A program made the translations under genes and the position numbers. From the NCBI GenBank assembly GCA_049802235.1, contig JBARMB010000021.1, forward strand, positions 1 to 53,869: DNA of 53,869 bases, in the 5' to 3' direction. Under the pieces are notes generated by a model, which saw nothing but the letters and a program-made list of their open reading frames with translations, ran no database searches and had not been told where the DNA came from. This document shows positions 1 to 7,827 of the stretch, piece after piece (position 1 is the first letter of the stretch; each line of letters begins with the position of its first letter). Source of the stretch: VBDM01 sp049802235. Lineage in GTDB: Bacteria > Pseudomonadota > Gammaproteobacteria > Burkholderiales > SG8-39.

Positions 1-1
1 G

Positions 2-52
2 GGCCGTGTCGCACCGGGCGGCGGCGGCCGCGCGAGCCCGCAGCACCGCTGA
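2..52 (+). CDS. 3' end of an upstream gene, possibly DUF3300 family (partial)
   Basis: Frame 2 is open from the window edge to a TGA at 50-52 and encodes a short Gly/Arg-rich tail (GRVAPGGGGRASPQHR). Gly/Arg-rich C-termini are common in DUF3300 proteins, and DUF3300 genes often sit directly upstream of DUF2950 genes, which is the gene that follows here. Only 16 residues are visible, so the family assignment is inference from context. Confidence 0.35.
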   Translation, partial: GRVAPGGGGRASPQHR

Positions 53-84
53 CGAGAATGGCGAAAGCAAAGAGCGAGACAATC

Positions 85-1044
85 ATGAAGCACGAAACTT
101 CAGCCGATGCGCACGGCGCGTTTCCCGGCTCCACGGTGGCGCGAAGAATGTTTTTCGCGCTGATGTTGTTCGCCACCACCTCGGTCGCGCAGACGGGCGC
201 GTCGCCGCAGAAGGTTTTTTCGTCGCCCGAAGCGGGTGCGAGCGCGCTCGTCGAGGCGGTGAAAGCGAACGACGAATCTGCGCTGCGCGAGATTCTGGGG
301 CGACGAGGCGTCGATCTCATCGGACTGCGCAAGCCGTCATCCGACCGGCAGCAGCACGAGCGCTTCCTCGCCGCGTACCAGGAATCGAACAAGCTGGTGC
401 CGCATGGCGACGCCAGGATGGTGCTGGAGGTGGGAAAGGACGCGTGGCCGTTTCCGATTCCGCTGGTCAAGGAAGCCGAGGGCTGGCGCTTCGATGCACG
501 CCTGGGCGAGCAGGAGGCCCTCGCGCGCCGCATCGGCCGCAATGAGCTGGCGGCGATCCAGGTGTGCCTCGCGATCGCCGACTCGCAGCGCGAGTACGCC
601 TCGGTCGACCGGAACGGGAACGGTGTGCTCGAATACGCGCCTAAATTCGTCAGCACGGCCGGCAAGCACGATGGCCTGTACTGGGAAAGCGCAAGCGGCG
701 AATCGCTCAGTCCGCTCGGCCCGTTCGTCGCGGCCGCCGGGATCGATTCCGGCGCGCCTCGCATCGCGCTGGAGCGGGCGTCTTATCAAGGGTACTTCTA
801 CCGGATCCTCGCGCAGCAGGGCAAAAACGCCAAAGGCGGCGCGTACTCCTACATCGTCCGCGGCAGGATGATCGGCGGCTTCGCCGTCGTCGCCTACCCG
901 GCGCGCTACGGATACACGGGCGTCAAGAGCTTCATGATCAATCACGACGGCGAAGTGTACGAGAAGGACTTGGGCAAAAACACGGAAGCCATCGCAAAGA
1001 AAATCCGTGCGTTCGATCCCGACCCGAGCTGGAAGCGTCCCTAG
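85..1044 (+). CDS. DUF2950 family exported protein
   Basis: A 319-residue protein with an N-terminal hydrophobic segment at about residues 21-36 (MFFALMLFATTSVAQ), consistent with a signal peptide, so it is probably periplasmic. The body matches the DUF2950 pattern from memory: an FSSPEAGASALVEAVKAND start, a central YFYRILAQQG segment, and a C-terminal block with GGFAVVAYPARYG, SFMINHDGEVYEKDLG and a terminal FDPDPSWK. The family function is unknown. An in-frame ATG lies upstream at 58, but the ATG at 85 gives a more typical signal peptide. The gene probably follows a DUF3300-like gene whose end is at 52. Confidence 0.75.
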   Translation: MKHETSADAHGAFPGSTVARRMFFALMLFATTSVAQTGASPQKVFSSPEAGASALVEAVKANDESALREILGRRGVDLIGLRKPSSDRQQHERFLAAYQESNKLVPHGDARMVLEVGKDAWPFPIPLVKEAEGWRFDARLGEQEALARRIGRNELAAIQVCLAIADSQREYASVDRNGNGVLEYAPKFVSTAGKHDGLYWESASGESLSPLGPFVAAAGIDSGAPRIALERASYQGYFYRILAQQGKNAKGGAYSYIVRGRMIGGFAVVAYPARYGYTGVKSFMINHDGEVYEKDLGKNTEAIAKKIRAFDPDPSWKRP

Positions 1045-1465
1045 CCGGCCGGTCCGCTCCGGCTGCGCCGTCGCCAAAAGGGCGTACTGGCTAAGAGTCT
1101 AGGCGCGAGCTACGCTTGGCGATCTTGACGAGGGTCAAACAGCGGGACGGGATCGGGCGAAGTCGAATGCAAGCCCGGGATGCCACGGCAGCGGCCGCGG
1201 CCGAGCCTCAATAGCCCGAGATACTACAACTTCCGACTGTGACGATTCTGTATTGTTGAGCGAAGTTGGCTCATAGGGGAAAGAGTCGTACCGCGTCGTC
1301 TCGCAACACCGGGCCGGTGCTGCTGAATGAAGTTACCAAACAACGCGGTATTGGTGCCACTGCTTCCAATTGTGATTCCGGTTGTCGCGGGTTCGAGTCC
1401 CGTCTGCCGCCCCAGCTTCCACTTCCCGGGACGGTAATGATCGCCCGGCGCCGCCGGTCATTGGC
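1045..1465. other. Intergenic region with a tRNA 3' fragment
   Basis: This 420-bp spacer between the DUF2950 gene and the convergent molybdenum-subunit gene has no convincing coding region. The only recognisable element is the tRNA-like 3' end at 1387-1413. An open frame at 1266-1544 runs through the tRNA-like segment and shows no protein-like features. Confidence 0.5.
1387..1413 (+). pseudogene. tRNA 3'-end fragment (T arm and acceptor strand)
   Basis: The segment reads as a T stem-loop (GCGGG, TTCGAGT, CCCGT at 1387-1403), then a seven-base acceptor 3' strand and CCCCA-like end. The T arm matches that of a bacterial tRNA-Asp type. No complementary 5' acceptor strand (GCGGCAG) and no proper D arm are found in the preceding 100 bases. 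A CTTCCAA stretch upstream, at about 1360, resembles a Gly anticodon loop, but its stem is poor. It is best read as a tRNA remnant, as left by integration at a tRNA gene or by decay. Confidence 0.5.
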
Positions 1466-3778
1466 TCAGGAACTGCGCTTGCCGGCGCGCGCATCCTGTA
1501 TCGTTTGCCAAAGGCGGTTCGGTGACGCCGGCATGTCGAGGTGATCTATTCCCAGCGGGCGCAGCGCGTCCACGATCGCGTTCATCAGCGTCGGCAGCGC
1601 CCCGGTGGTGCCGGCCTCCCCGGCGCCTTTCGCGCCAAGCGGATTGTTGGGACTGGGCACCGAGCGATCGTAGCCCTGGATGTCCGGCAGCGTGTCGGCG
1701 CGCGGCATGGTGTAGTCCATGAACGTGCCGGTGAAAAGCTGGCCGCTTTCCGGTTCGAAAACGCAGTCTTCGCCGAACACCTGGCCCGCGCCCTGGGCGA
1801 CCGCGCCGTGCAACTGCCCGTCGACGATGGTGTGGTTGATGACCTTGCCAAAATCGTCCACCGCCGCATAGGAGCACAGCCTGGATTCGCCCGTTTCCGG
1901 ATCGATTTCGACTTCGGCGACGTGTGCGCCGCTCGGAAAGGTGCGCTCGACCGGCTGCTCGCCATCGGCATCGAGCGGGTGTGGCGACTCCGCCGCGTAT
2001 TTCCGCGCCAGATCGAGCACGCCGATGCGACGGTCGGTTCCGGCCACGCCGAACACGCCGTCGCGGAATTCGATGTCCTGCGGCGCGGCTTCGAACTCCT
2101 TCGCCGCCAGCGCCATTCCGCGCCGGACGACTTCGACTGCGGCGAGCTTGATGGCGCTGCCGTGCGAGATGAGCGAGCGCGACCCGAACGAGCCGTTGCC
2201 GATCAGTCCCGCGCTTCCCACCGGATCGCTCGCACGCAGCGTCACGCGCTCCGGGTCGATGCCGAGCTCGCTCGCCACCAGCTCCGGGAACACCGTCTCG
2301 TGGCCCTGCCCCTGCGATTGCGACACGGTGTAGATGGCGATGTCGCCGTTCCCGCCGAAGCGGATCGAGACCTGGTCTTTCGGCGCGAGGCCGCCGCCTG
2401 AAGGTTCGATGAAGATGCCGCAACTGATGCCGCGCAGTTTGCCGCGGCGCTCGGCCTCCGCGCGCCGGCCGGCAAAACCGTTCCAGTCGGATCGCTTCAG
2501 CACCTCGTCCAGCATTCCGGCAAAGTCGGCGCTGTCGTAGGTAATGCCGGTTGCCGTCTTGTACGGGAATGCTTCGCGCGGAATGAAGTTCCGGCGGCGC
2601 AATTCGAGGCGATCGATGTTCATCTCGGCCGCGGCCTGTTCCACCAGCCGCTCGACGATGTAGGCGATGTCCGGGCGGCCCGCGCCGCGATAGGGACCGG
2701 TAGGCGTCGTGTTGGTCATGATCAATTGATGGCGGCCGTAGATCAGGGGAATGCGATAGGCGCCGCTCGAGCCGAACACGCCGTTCTGGGTGTTGATCGA
2801 GGGCCCCGCCGCGGACAGATACGCCCCCTGGTCGCACAGCCAGTGGTAGCGCGCCGCGAGGAAGCGGCCTTCGCGGTCGAGCGCAAGCTCGCCGGTGATG
2901 ATGACGGCGCGCCCATGATGATCGGTGGAGAACACCTCCGAGCGCGTGCCCACCCATTTCACCGGCCGGCCGAACCGTGCGGCGGCGAGCAGCAGCACGC
3001 AGTATTCCGGATACGGCGGCGTGCGCACGCCGAATCCCCCGCCCACGTCCCGGGCGTGCACCCGGATCTTCTCCGGCGCAATGCCCGTGATCGCCGCCAG
3101 CCCGCTCCGCATCGCACTCCCGCCCTGGGTGCAGACGTAGACATCGTAACTGTCGCTGGCGCTGTCGTGGGCCGCCATGCAGGCGCGCGGCTCCATCGGG
3201 TTGGCGACCACCCGGTTGCTGTCGATCCTCAGGCGCGTGACGTGCGCGGCGCGCGCAATCGCTTCTTGTGTCTCGGCGTCGCTGCCGTAGTCGTAATCGA
3301 AGCAGATGTTGTCGGCGATATCGGGATGCACCAGCGGCGCGCCGCCGGCAATGGCGCGTTCGGCGCCGATGACCGCGGGCAGGTCGCGATATTCCACTTC
3401 GATCAGCTCGGCGGCATCCTGAGCGGCAAACGGCGATTCAGCGATCACCGCAGCAACGGCCTCCCCCACGTGACGCACTCGATCCTGCGCCAGCATCGGA
3501 CGACGCGGCACCTGGATTTTCTTGCCGCCTCGCCCGGGAATATTGAGCCAGGGTTGCGGTGAGCGGAATCCCGCGGTATCGGCCCCGGTCAGGACCGCAA
3601 CCACGCCGGGCGCTGCGCTCGCCGCCCGCGTGTCGATCGCGGCAATCTCGGCGTGAGCGCGATCGGAACGCAGGAAACAGGCGTAGAGCTGTCCGGGCAG
3701 ATTCCAGTCGGCGGCGTAGCGCCCCTGCCCGGTGAGCAGGCGGAAGTCTTCGCGCCGCCCCTTCCAATCGCCGCTCAT
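1466..3778 (-). CDS. Xanthine/CO dehydrogenase family molybdopterin-binding large subunit
   Basis: A 770-residue molybdenum hydroxylase large subunit of the CoxL/XdhB-like family, which would carry the Mo-cytosine dinucleotide cofactor and the substrate site. Visible motifs are VGGGFGVRT (cofactor binding), QSQGQGHETVFPE, and GAKGAGEAGT near the C-terminus, whose Glu is the conserved general base of the family. The loop that distinguishes CoxL types reads PYRGAGR, like form II (AYRGAGR) and unlike the AYXCSFR of true form I CO dehydrogenase, so CO oxidation should not be assumed. The start at 3778 has GGAG eight bases upstream. A short open frame ends with TGA overlapping this ATG. No medium (FAD) or small (2Fe-2S) subunit genes lie nearby. 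Confidence 0.85.
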   Translation of the reverse strand: MSGDWKGRREDFRLLTGQGRYAADWNLPGQLYACFLRSDRAHAEIAAIDTRAASAAPGVVAVLTGADTAGFRSPQPWLNIPGRGGKKIQVPRRPMLAQDRVRHVGEAVAAVIAESPFAAQDAAELIEVEYRDLPAVIGAERAIAGGAPLVHPDIADNICFDYDYGSDAETQEAIARAAHVTRLRIDSNRVVANPMEPRACMAAHDSASDSYDVYVCTQGGSAMRSGLAAITGIAPEKIRVHARDVGGGFGVRTPPYPEYCVLLLAAARFGRPVKWVGTRSEVFSTDHHGRAVIITGELALDREGRFLAARYHWLCDQGAYLSAAGPSINTQNGVFGSSGAYRIPLIYGRHQLIMTNTTPTGPYRGAGRPDIAYIVERLVEQAAAEMNIDRLELRRRNFIPREAFPYKTATGITYDSADFAGMLDEVLKRSDWNGFAGRRAEAERRGKLRGISCGIFIEPSGGGLAPKDQVSIRFGGNGDIAIYTVSQSQGQGHETVFPELVASELGIDPERVTLRASDPVGSAGLIGNGSFGSRSLISHGSAIKLAAVEVVRRGMALAAKEFEAAPQDIEFRDGVFGVAGTDRRIGVLDLARKYAAESPHPLDADGEQPVERTFPSGAHVAEVEIDPETGESRLCSYAAVDDFGKVINHTIVDGQLHGAVAQGAGQVFGEDCVFEPESGQLFTGTFMDYTMPRADTLPDIQGYDRSVPSPNNPLGAKGAGEAGTTGALPTLMNAIVDALRPLGIDHLDMPASPNRLWQTIQDARAGKRSS

Positions 3779-4000
3779 GATTGATCTCCAGGCAGCGCCA
3801 AAGCCGACTCGAAAAAATGCACAAGCCATTCCATCAACGATTGCAATTCACGCTCCTGAGTCTTCGGGAACCGCGCAGCACCGATGTTCGCCGGCGCGGG
3901 ACAACGGGTTCGTGGTGTTTCTCTTAATGCGCCGATTTTAACTGCGAGGACAAAGCATAACCCAGGCGCATAGTGCGGAAAGCGGCAGCACTGCAAAGGA

Positions 4001-4077
4001 TGGTGCGCCCGGCGGGACTCGAACCCACAACCCCCAGCTTAGAAGGCTGGTGCTCTATCCACTTGAGCTACGGGCAC
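4001..4077 (-). tRNA. tRNA-Arg (anticodon TCT)
   Basis: On the minus strand the cloverleaf is complete: acceptor GTGCCCG pairs with CGGGCGC, the D arm contains AGCTCAAGTGGATAGAGC, the anticodon loop CTTCTAA gives TCT (Arg, codon AGA), and the T arm contains GGTTCGAGTCC. The 3' CCA is encoded. It lies 40 bp from tRNA-Pro on the same strand, so the two are probably cotranscribed. Confidence 0.95.
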
Positions 4078-4117
4078 TGCCGTGGGGCGACCGGCGACCC
4101 GCGCGGCCGCAAAAATC

Positions 4118-4194
4118 TGGTCGGGGTGGAGAGATTTGAACTCCCGACATCCTGGTCCCAAACCAGGCGCGCTACCAGGCTACGCTACACCCCG
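4118..4194 (-). tRNA. tRNA-Pro (anticodon TGG)
   Basis: On the minus strand: acceptor CGGGGTG pairs with CACCCCG, the anticodon loop TTTGGGA gives TGG (Pro), the T arm contains GAGTTCAAATC, and CCA is encoded. It lies upstream of tRNA-Arg in the direction of transcription. The spacer between this tRNA and the divergent dksA probably holds both promoters. Confidence 0.95.
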
Positions 4195-4276
4195 AGGGTG
4201 CCGCATCTTACGCCAGCGCCCCCGGCGCGGTCAACGCAACGCGCAGCGGTGAGTCAAAGCCATAATCCGCTTGCTC

Positions 4277-4750
4277 ATGCAGCGGATTTCTGGTATCAAG
4301 ACGCCTTCGTTTTTGCAATGTGGAGTCCCGGCTTTGGAGCTGCAGCACAAAATCCCGTCTTATGCGCCGAAAAAGGGCGAGGAATACATGAACCCGAAGC
4401 AGCGCATGCATTTCAAGAAGATCCTCGAGTCGCTCAAGGAGGAACTGTCGCAGGACATCGACCGCACGGTCCATACCATGCAGGACGAAGCCACGGTGTT
4501 CGCCGACCCGAACGACCGCGCCAGCCAGGAATCGGACATAGCGCTGGAGCTGCGCAACCGCGACCGCGAGCGCAAGCTGATCAAGAAGATCGACGAGACC
4601 ATCGCCCGCATCGACAAGGACGACTACGGCTATTGCGAGAACTGCGGCGTCGAGATCGGCCTGAAGCGGCTCGAGGCGCGGCCGACTGCGACGCTGTGCA
4701 TCGACTGCAAGACGCTGGACGAGGTGCGGGAGAAACAGGTAGCCAAGTAG
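4277..4750 (+). CDS. dksA: RNA polymerase-binding transcription factor DksA
   Basis: DksA binds the secondary channel of RNA polymerase and potentiates ppGpp control of rRNA and amino acid genes. The protein shows the helical coiled-coil (MNPKQRMHFKKILESLKEEL onward), the tip sequence DPNDRASQESD with its acidic pair, and a C-terminal four-Cys zinc finger (CENC, then CIDC 17 residues later). The family is usually 138-155 residues. Here the 157-residue version starts at ATG 4277, a TTG occurs at 4271 and 4313, and an internal ATG at 4388 would give 120 residues. The IPSYAPKKGEEYMNPKQ block is typical of full-length DksA, so a start upstream of 4388 is preferred. A terminator follows directly. 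Confidence 0.93.
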   Translation: MQRISGIKTPSFLQCGVPALELQHKIPSYAPKKGEEYMNPKQRMHFKKILESLKEELSQDIDRTVHTMQDEATVFADPNDRASQESDIALELRNRDRERKLIKKIDETIARIDKDDYGYCENCGVEIGLKRLEARPTATLCIDCKTLDEVREKQVAK

Positions 4751-4771
4751 CTCGCGGTTCGGAAAAATAAA

Positions 4772-4796
4772 AGGGCGCCGAGGGCGCCCTTTTTTT
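4772..4796 (+). terminator. Rho-independent terminator after dksA
   Basis: A perfect 8-bp stem (AGGGCGCC and GGCGCCCT), a GAG loop and a run of T follow the dksA stop by 21 bases. The upstream A-rich stretch (AAAAATAAA) means it may also work for the convergent ArsR-rhodanese gene. Confidence 0.92.
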
Positions 4797-4806
4797 GCCG
4801 GCCGGC

Positions 4807-5466
4807 TCAGCCCTCGACCGGCAATCCCGCAGCCTTCCACTCGGGGAATCCGTTCTCCAGCCGCCGCGCCTTGAGTCCCTTCCTGCGCAGCAGCGCCACC
4901 GCATCCACCGAGAGCAGGCAGTACGGGCCGCGGCAATAGGCGATGACTTCCCGCCTCTTGGGCAACTTTCTCATGCGCTTGGCCAGGTCCTCGACCGGGA
5001 CGTTGATCGCCCCCGGCAAATGTCCGGCCGCGTACTCCTGGGCCGGACGGACGTCGAGCACCGTTACGAGTCCGAGCTTCACCCGCTTGAGCAGCTCCGC
5101 AGCCGGGATCGGCTCCAGATCGTCGCGGCCGGTAATGTAGGCGCGCACGAGTTGCTCCACTTCGGCGAGCCGCGTCTCGGCGACGTGTCCGAGTGCCGTG
5201 ATCAAAGCCACCACGTCCGGACCCGCCACCTCGTAGAACACCCGCAAGCCCAGTTTGCGTGCCCGCACCAGCCCCGCGCGACGCAGTTCCTGGAGATGCT
5301 TCGACGCGTTCGCGACCGAAAGCCGCGTCGCAGTTGCGAGTCCCTCCACGCTGCGTGGCCCCTGCGCCACGAACTCCAGCAGCTCCAGCCGGTTGCCGTT
5401 TGACAGCGCCTTTCCGACCCGCGCGAGCTGGGCGTATATGTCCTGCTTGAAATTTCCTGTTGACAT
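4807..5466 (-). CDS. ArsR/SmtB-type repressor fused to a rhodanese domain
   Basis: A 219-residue two-domain protein. Residues about 10-100 form an ArsR-type winged helix (LSNGNRLELLEFVAQGP, then SVEGLATATRLSVANASKHLQ and LVRARKLGLRVFYEV). Residues about 115-219 form a rhodanese domain with the catalytic loop YCRGPYCLLS. The second Cys within the loop suggests a persulfide or disulfide switch rather than plain sulfurtransfer, which is inference. The start at 5466 has AGGAGG 11 bases upstream; a GTG at 5475 lies too close to that site. It is divergent from the hydroxylase-like gene, with an inverted repeat between them, so it probably represses that operon in response to reactive sulfur or a thiophilic metal. 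Confidence 0.85.
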   Translation of the reverse strand: MSTGNFKQDIYAQLARVGKALSNGNRLELLEFVAQGPRSVEGLATATRLSVANASKHLQELRRAGLVRARKLGLRVFYEVAGPDVVALITALGHVAETRLAEVEQLVRAYITGRDDLEPIPAAELLKRVKLGLVTVLDVRPAQEYAAGHLPGAINVPVEDLAKRMRKLPKRREVIAYCRGPYCLLSVDAVALLRRKGLKARRLENGFPEWKAAGLPVEG

Positions 5467-5488
5467 CGTGGCCACGGCCTCCTAGTAT

Positions 5489-5517
5489 TCAACTTATTGG
5501 TTGAGTAGTTGTATAGT
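5489..5517. promoter_or_regulatory. Candidate ArsR-type operator and promoter
   Basis: A perfect inverted repeat TCAAC-N6-GTTGA lies at 5489-5504, followed by a plus-strand TATAGT (5512-5517) that could be a -10 box for the rightward genes. It lies in the 100-bp space between the divergent ArsR-rhodanese gene and the hydroxylase-like gene, which is where an autoregulatory operator would be expected. The binding protein is inferred from position. Confidence 0.55.
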
Positions 5518-5566
5518 ACTTGATCAGTCCCCGTCATGCCAAGGGGCAAGTGTAAGAGGAGCCGCC

Positions 5567-6430
5567 GTGACATTCAGCGAATTGGCGCTTGCCCATGAAC
5601 CGGCCATCCGGCTGGGCGCGTTCTTCGGCGTGTTCGCGCTGATGGCGGTGTGGGAGGCGGTGACGCCCAGGCGGGTACGGCTGTTTCCGCGACGGGTGCG
5701 CTGGCTGCACAACCTGGCGCTGGTGGTATTGAACAGCGTCATCCTGCGCCTGCTCTTTCCCCTGGCGGCGGTCGGATTCGCGCTGCTCACCGCCGAGCGC
5801 GGCTGGGGACTGCTGAACGCTTTTGACGTCCCGTTCTGGTGGGCATTCGTCCTGTCGATGCTCGCGCTCGACTTTGCCATCTATCTGCAGCATGTCATGT
5901 TCCACGCGGTGCCGCTGTTGTGGCGTCTGCACCGGGTGCACCACGCCGACCCCGACATCGACGTGACCACCGGCGTGCGCTTTCATCCGTTCGAGATCGT
6001 GCTCTCGATGCTGATCAAGTTCGCGGCGATCATGGTGCTCGGGGCGCCGGCGGCTGCGGTACTTGTGTTCGAGGTGCTGCTGAACGCCACCGCAATGTTC
6101 AACCACGCCAATCTCCGGCTGCGCGAGCCGGTCGATCGATTCCTGCGCCGGATGCTGGTGACACCCGAGATGCATCGCATCCACCATTCGATGGAGGCGG
6201 TCGAGACGAACAGCAACTTCGGCTTCAACCTGCCCTGGTGGGACCGGCTGTTCGGCACCTATCGCGCCCGTGCACGCCTGCCGCAGGAGAGCATGGCGAT
6301 CGGCGTGAAGGGGCTCACCGGCAGCGACCAGGCCGTCAAGCTCCTGGGCTTGCTTGCGATCCCCTTCATGCAGGCCGGCAGCGGCTATGCGATCGGGAGC
6401 ACGCCGGAATCGGGTCATGAAGCCAAATAA
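5567..6430 (+). CDS. Sterol desaturase / fatty acid hydroxylase superfamily membrane protein
   Basis: A 287-residue integral membrane di-iron protein. The family histidine clusters are visible: HVMFH, HRVHH about 12 residues later, and HRIHH near the C-terminal third. Hydrophobic helices lie at about residues 13-30, 46-75 and 89-105. Members hydroxylate or desaturate lipids with O2; the substrate is not predictable here. The GTG start at 5567 is chosen because AAGAGGA lies 7 bases upstream and the protein begins VTFSELALAHEP. It is the first gene of a rightward operon and overlaps the next gene by 14 bp. Confidence 0.85.
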   Translation: MTFSELALAHEPAIRLGAFFGVFALMAVWEAVTPRRVRLFPRRVRWLHNLALVVLNSVILRLLFPLAAVGFALLTAERGWGLLNAFDVPFWWAFVLSMLALDFAIYLQHVMFHAVPLLWRLHRVHHADPDIDVTTGVRFHPFEIVLSMLIKFAAIMVLGAPAAAVLVFEVLLNATAMFNHANLRLREPVDRFLRRMLVTPEMHRIHHSMEAVETNSNFGFNLPWWDRLFGTYRARARLPQESMAIGVKGLTGSDQAVKLLGLLAIPFMQAGSGYAIGSTPESGHEAK

Positions 6431-7385
6431 TGTAGCGCGTGTTGCGCTCGCCTTGGCGCTGGCCGCGGGTCTGCTCCTCGCCTTCGCGAATCGCGGGGCG
6501 TTGGCCGGCGACGCGCTTCACCGCTGGCTGGCCGAAGCGGGCGTCTGGGCGCCATTGGCGTTCATCGCCCTCTATGCGGCGGCGACTGTGTTCTTTGTTC
6601 CCGGGTCGGTGCTCACGCTCGCCGCCGGCGCGCTGTTCGGCCCCGTGCTTGGCACGTTCTACAGTCTGACCGGTGCCACGCTCGGCGCAACGCTCGCGTT
6701 CCTCGTGGCGCGCCACCTTGCGGCGGATTGGGCCGCACGCAGGGCCGGCGGCAGGCTGAAACAACTGATCGAAGGCGTGGAAGCCGAAGGCTGGCGCTTC
6801 GTCGCCTTCGTGCGACTGGTGCCGCTGTTTCCCTTCAACCTGGTGAACTACGCGCTGGGGCTGACGCGTATCCCGCTTCTCGCCTACACGGCCGCCTCCT
6901 TCGTTTGCATGCTCCCCGGGGCGTTCGCCTACGCCTACCTGGGCTATGCCGGACGGGAGACGCTCGCCGGCGGCGAGGGAATGATCCGGAAGGGCCTGCT
7001 CGCCCTGGGTGTGTTGGCGCTCATCGCCTTTCTGCCCCGGTTGATCGCGCGCCTTCGGCAGGGGCCGAGGCTCTCCATCGGAGAACTCGACCAGAAGCTC
7101 AAGAGCGCCGCCGCGCCGCTGGTGCTCGATGTGCGCGGCGCGGCCGAATTCGCCGGTGAGCTGGGTCATATCGCCGGCGCCAGAAACATCCCGCTCGAGG
7201 AACTCGATCGCCGCGTGCAGGAGCTGGAGGACTATCACGAACGCCCGCTTGTCCTCGTTTGCCGCACCGACCGGCGCTCCGTCAAGGCGGCGCAGCTCCT
7301 GGCCCGGCAGGGCTTTGCGGACATACACGTGGTACGCGGCGGCATGATAGCGTGGAACCAGGCGGGGTTGCCGGTGGAGCGCTGA
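6417..7385 (+). CDS. TVP38/TMEM64 (DedA-like) membrane protein with C-terminal rhodanese domain
   Basis: A 322-residue fusion. Residues about 1-205 are a TVP38/SNARE-associated membrane domain, with the typical FVPGSVLTLAAGALFG and LFPFNLVNYALGLT motifs and several hydrophobic helices. Residues about 218-322 are a cytoplasmic rhodanese domain with active-site Cys about 282 in the loop CRTDRRS. This is the second rhodanese domain encoded in the locus. Its start overlaps the end of the hydroxylase-like gene by 14 bp, indicating translational coupling. Role is inferred as membrane-linked sulfur transfer or transport; no substrate can be named. Confidence 0.85.
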   Translation: MKPNNVARVALALALAAGLLLAFANRGALAGDALHRWLAEAGVWAPLAFIALYAAATVFFVPGSVLTLAAGALFGPVLGTFYSLTGATLGATLAFLVARHLAADWAARRAGGRLKQLIEGVEAEGWRFVAFVRLVPLFPFNLVNYALGLTRIPLLAYTAASFVCMLPGAFAYAYLGYAGRETLAGGEGMIRKGLLALGVLALIAFLPRLIARLRQGPRLSIGELDQKLKSAAAPLVLDVRGAAEFAGELGHIAGARNIPLEELDRRVQELEDYHERPLVLVCRTDRRSVKAAQLLARQGFADIHVVRGGMIAWNQAGLPVER

Positions 7386-7466
7386 CGCCATGAGCGCGAG
7401 ACAACCGGGAAAAGGGTTCGCGGTCGCCCGGGAACCCAGCCTGTGACGCAAAAGAAGAACGACACC

Positions 7467-7817
7467 ATGAAGACTCTTTTCATCCTGAATGACGCTCCGT
7501 ATGGCAGTGAGCGGAGCTATAACGGCTTGCGCCTGGCAGGAACCCTGTCGAAGGCCGAGGGCGAGGAAGTGAAATTGTTTTTGATCGGCGACGCGGCGTC
7601 CTGCGCCAAAGGCGGGCAAAAGGTTCCGGAGGGTTTCTACAACATCCAACTGATGCTCGGTCGCGTTCTGCGCAACAGAGCTGAAGTCGGTGTGTGCGGA
7701 ACCTGCATGGACGCACGCGGAATCACCGACCCGGAACTCGTGGATGGAACCCGCAGAAGCACTCTCGCCGAGCTGACGTCCTGGACACAGTGGGCGGACA
7801 AAGTGATCGTATTCTGA
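7467..7817 (+). CDS. DsrE/DsrF-like family protein
   Basis: A 116-residue small cytoplasmic protein with the DsrE fold signature: MKTLFILNDAPYGSERSYNG at the N-terminus, an EVKLFLIGDAA strand, and a central CGTCMDARG with two Cys. The DsrE/TusD family carries persulfides on a conserved Cys; here the CGTC pair is the likely site. The ATG at 7467 is chosen over an in-frame start at 7443 because it begins the beta strand directly. It sits 10 bp before the FAD oxidoreductase gene and is probably cotranscribed with it. Confidence 0.85.
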   Translation: MKTLFILNDAPYGSERSYNGLRLAGTLSKAEGEEVKLFLIGDAASCAKGGQKVPEGFYNIQLMLGRVLRNRAEVGVCGTCMDARGITDPELVDGTRRSTLAELTSWTQWADKVIVF

Positions 7818-7827
7818 GGAGAAAGTC

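Noticed and set aside
3775..3996. Small ORF of 73 codons before the molybdenum subunit
   Set aside because: Its stop overlaps the start of the next gene in ATGA fashion, which is suggestive, but no family features or ribosome-binding site support a separate gene.
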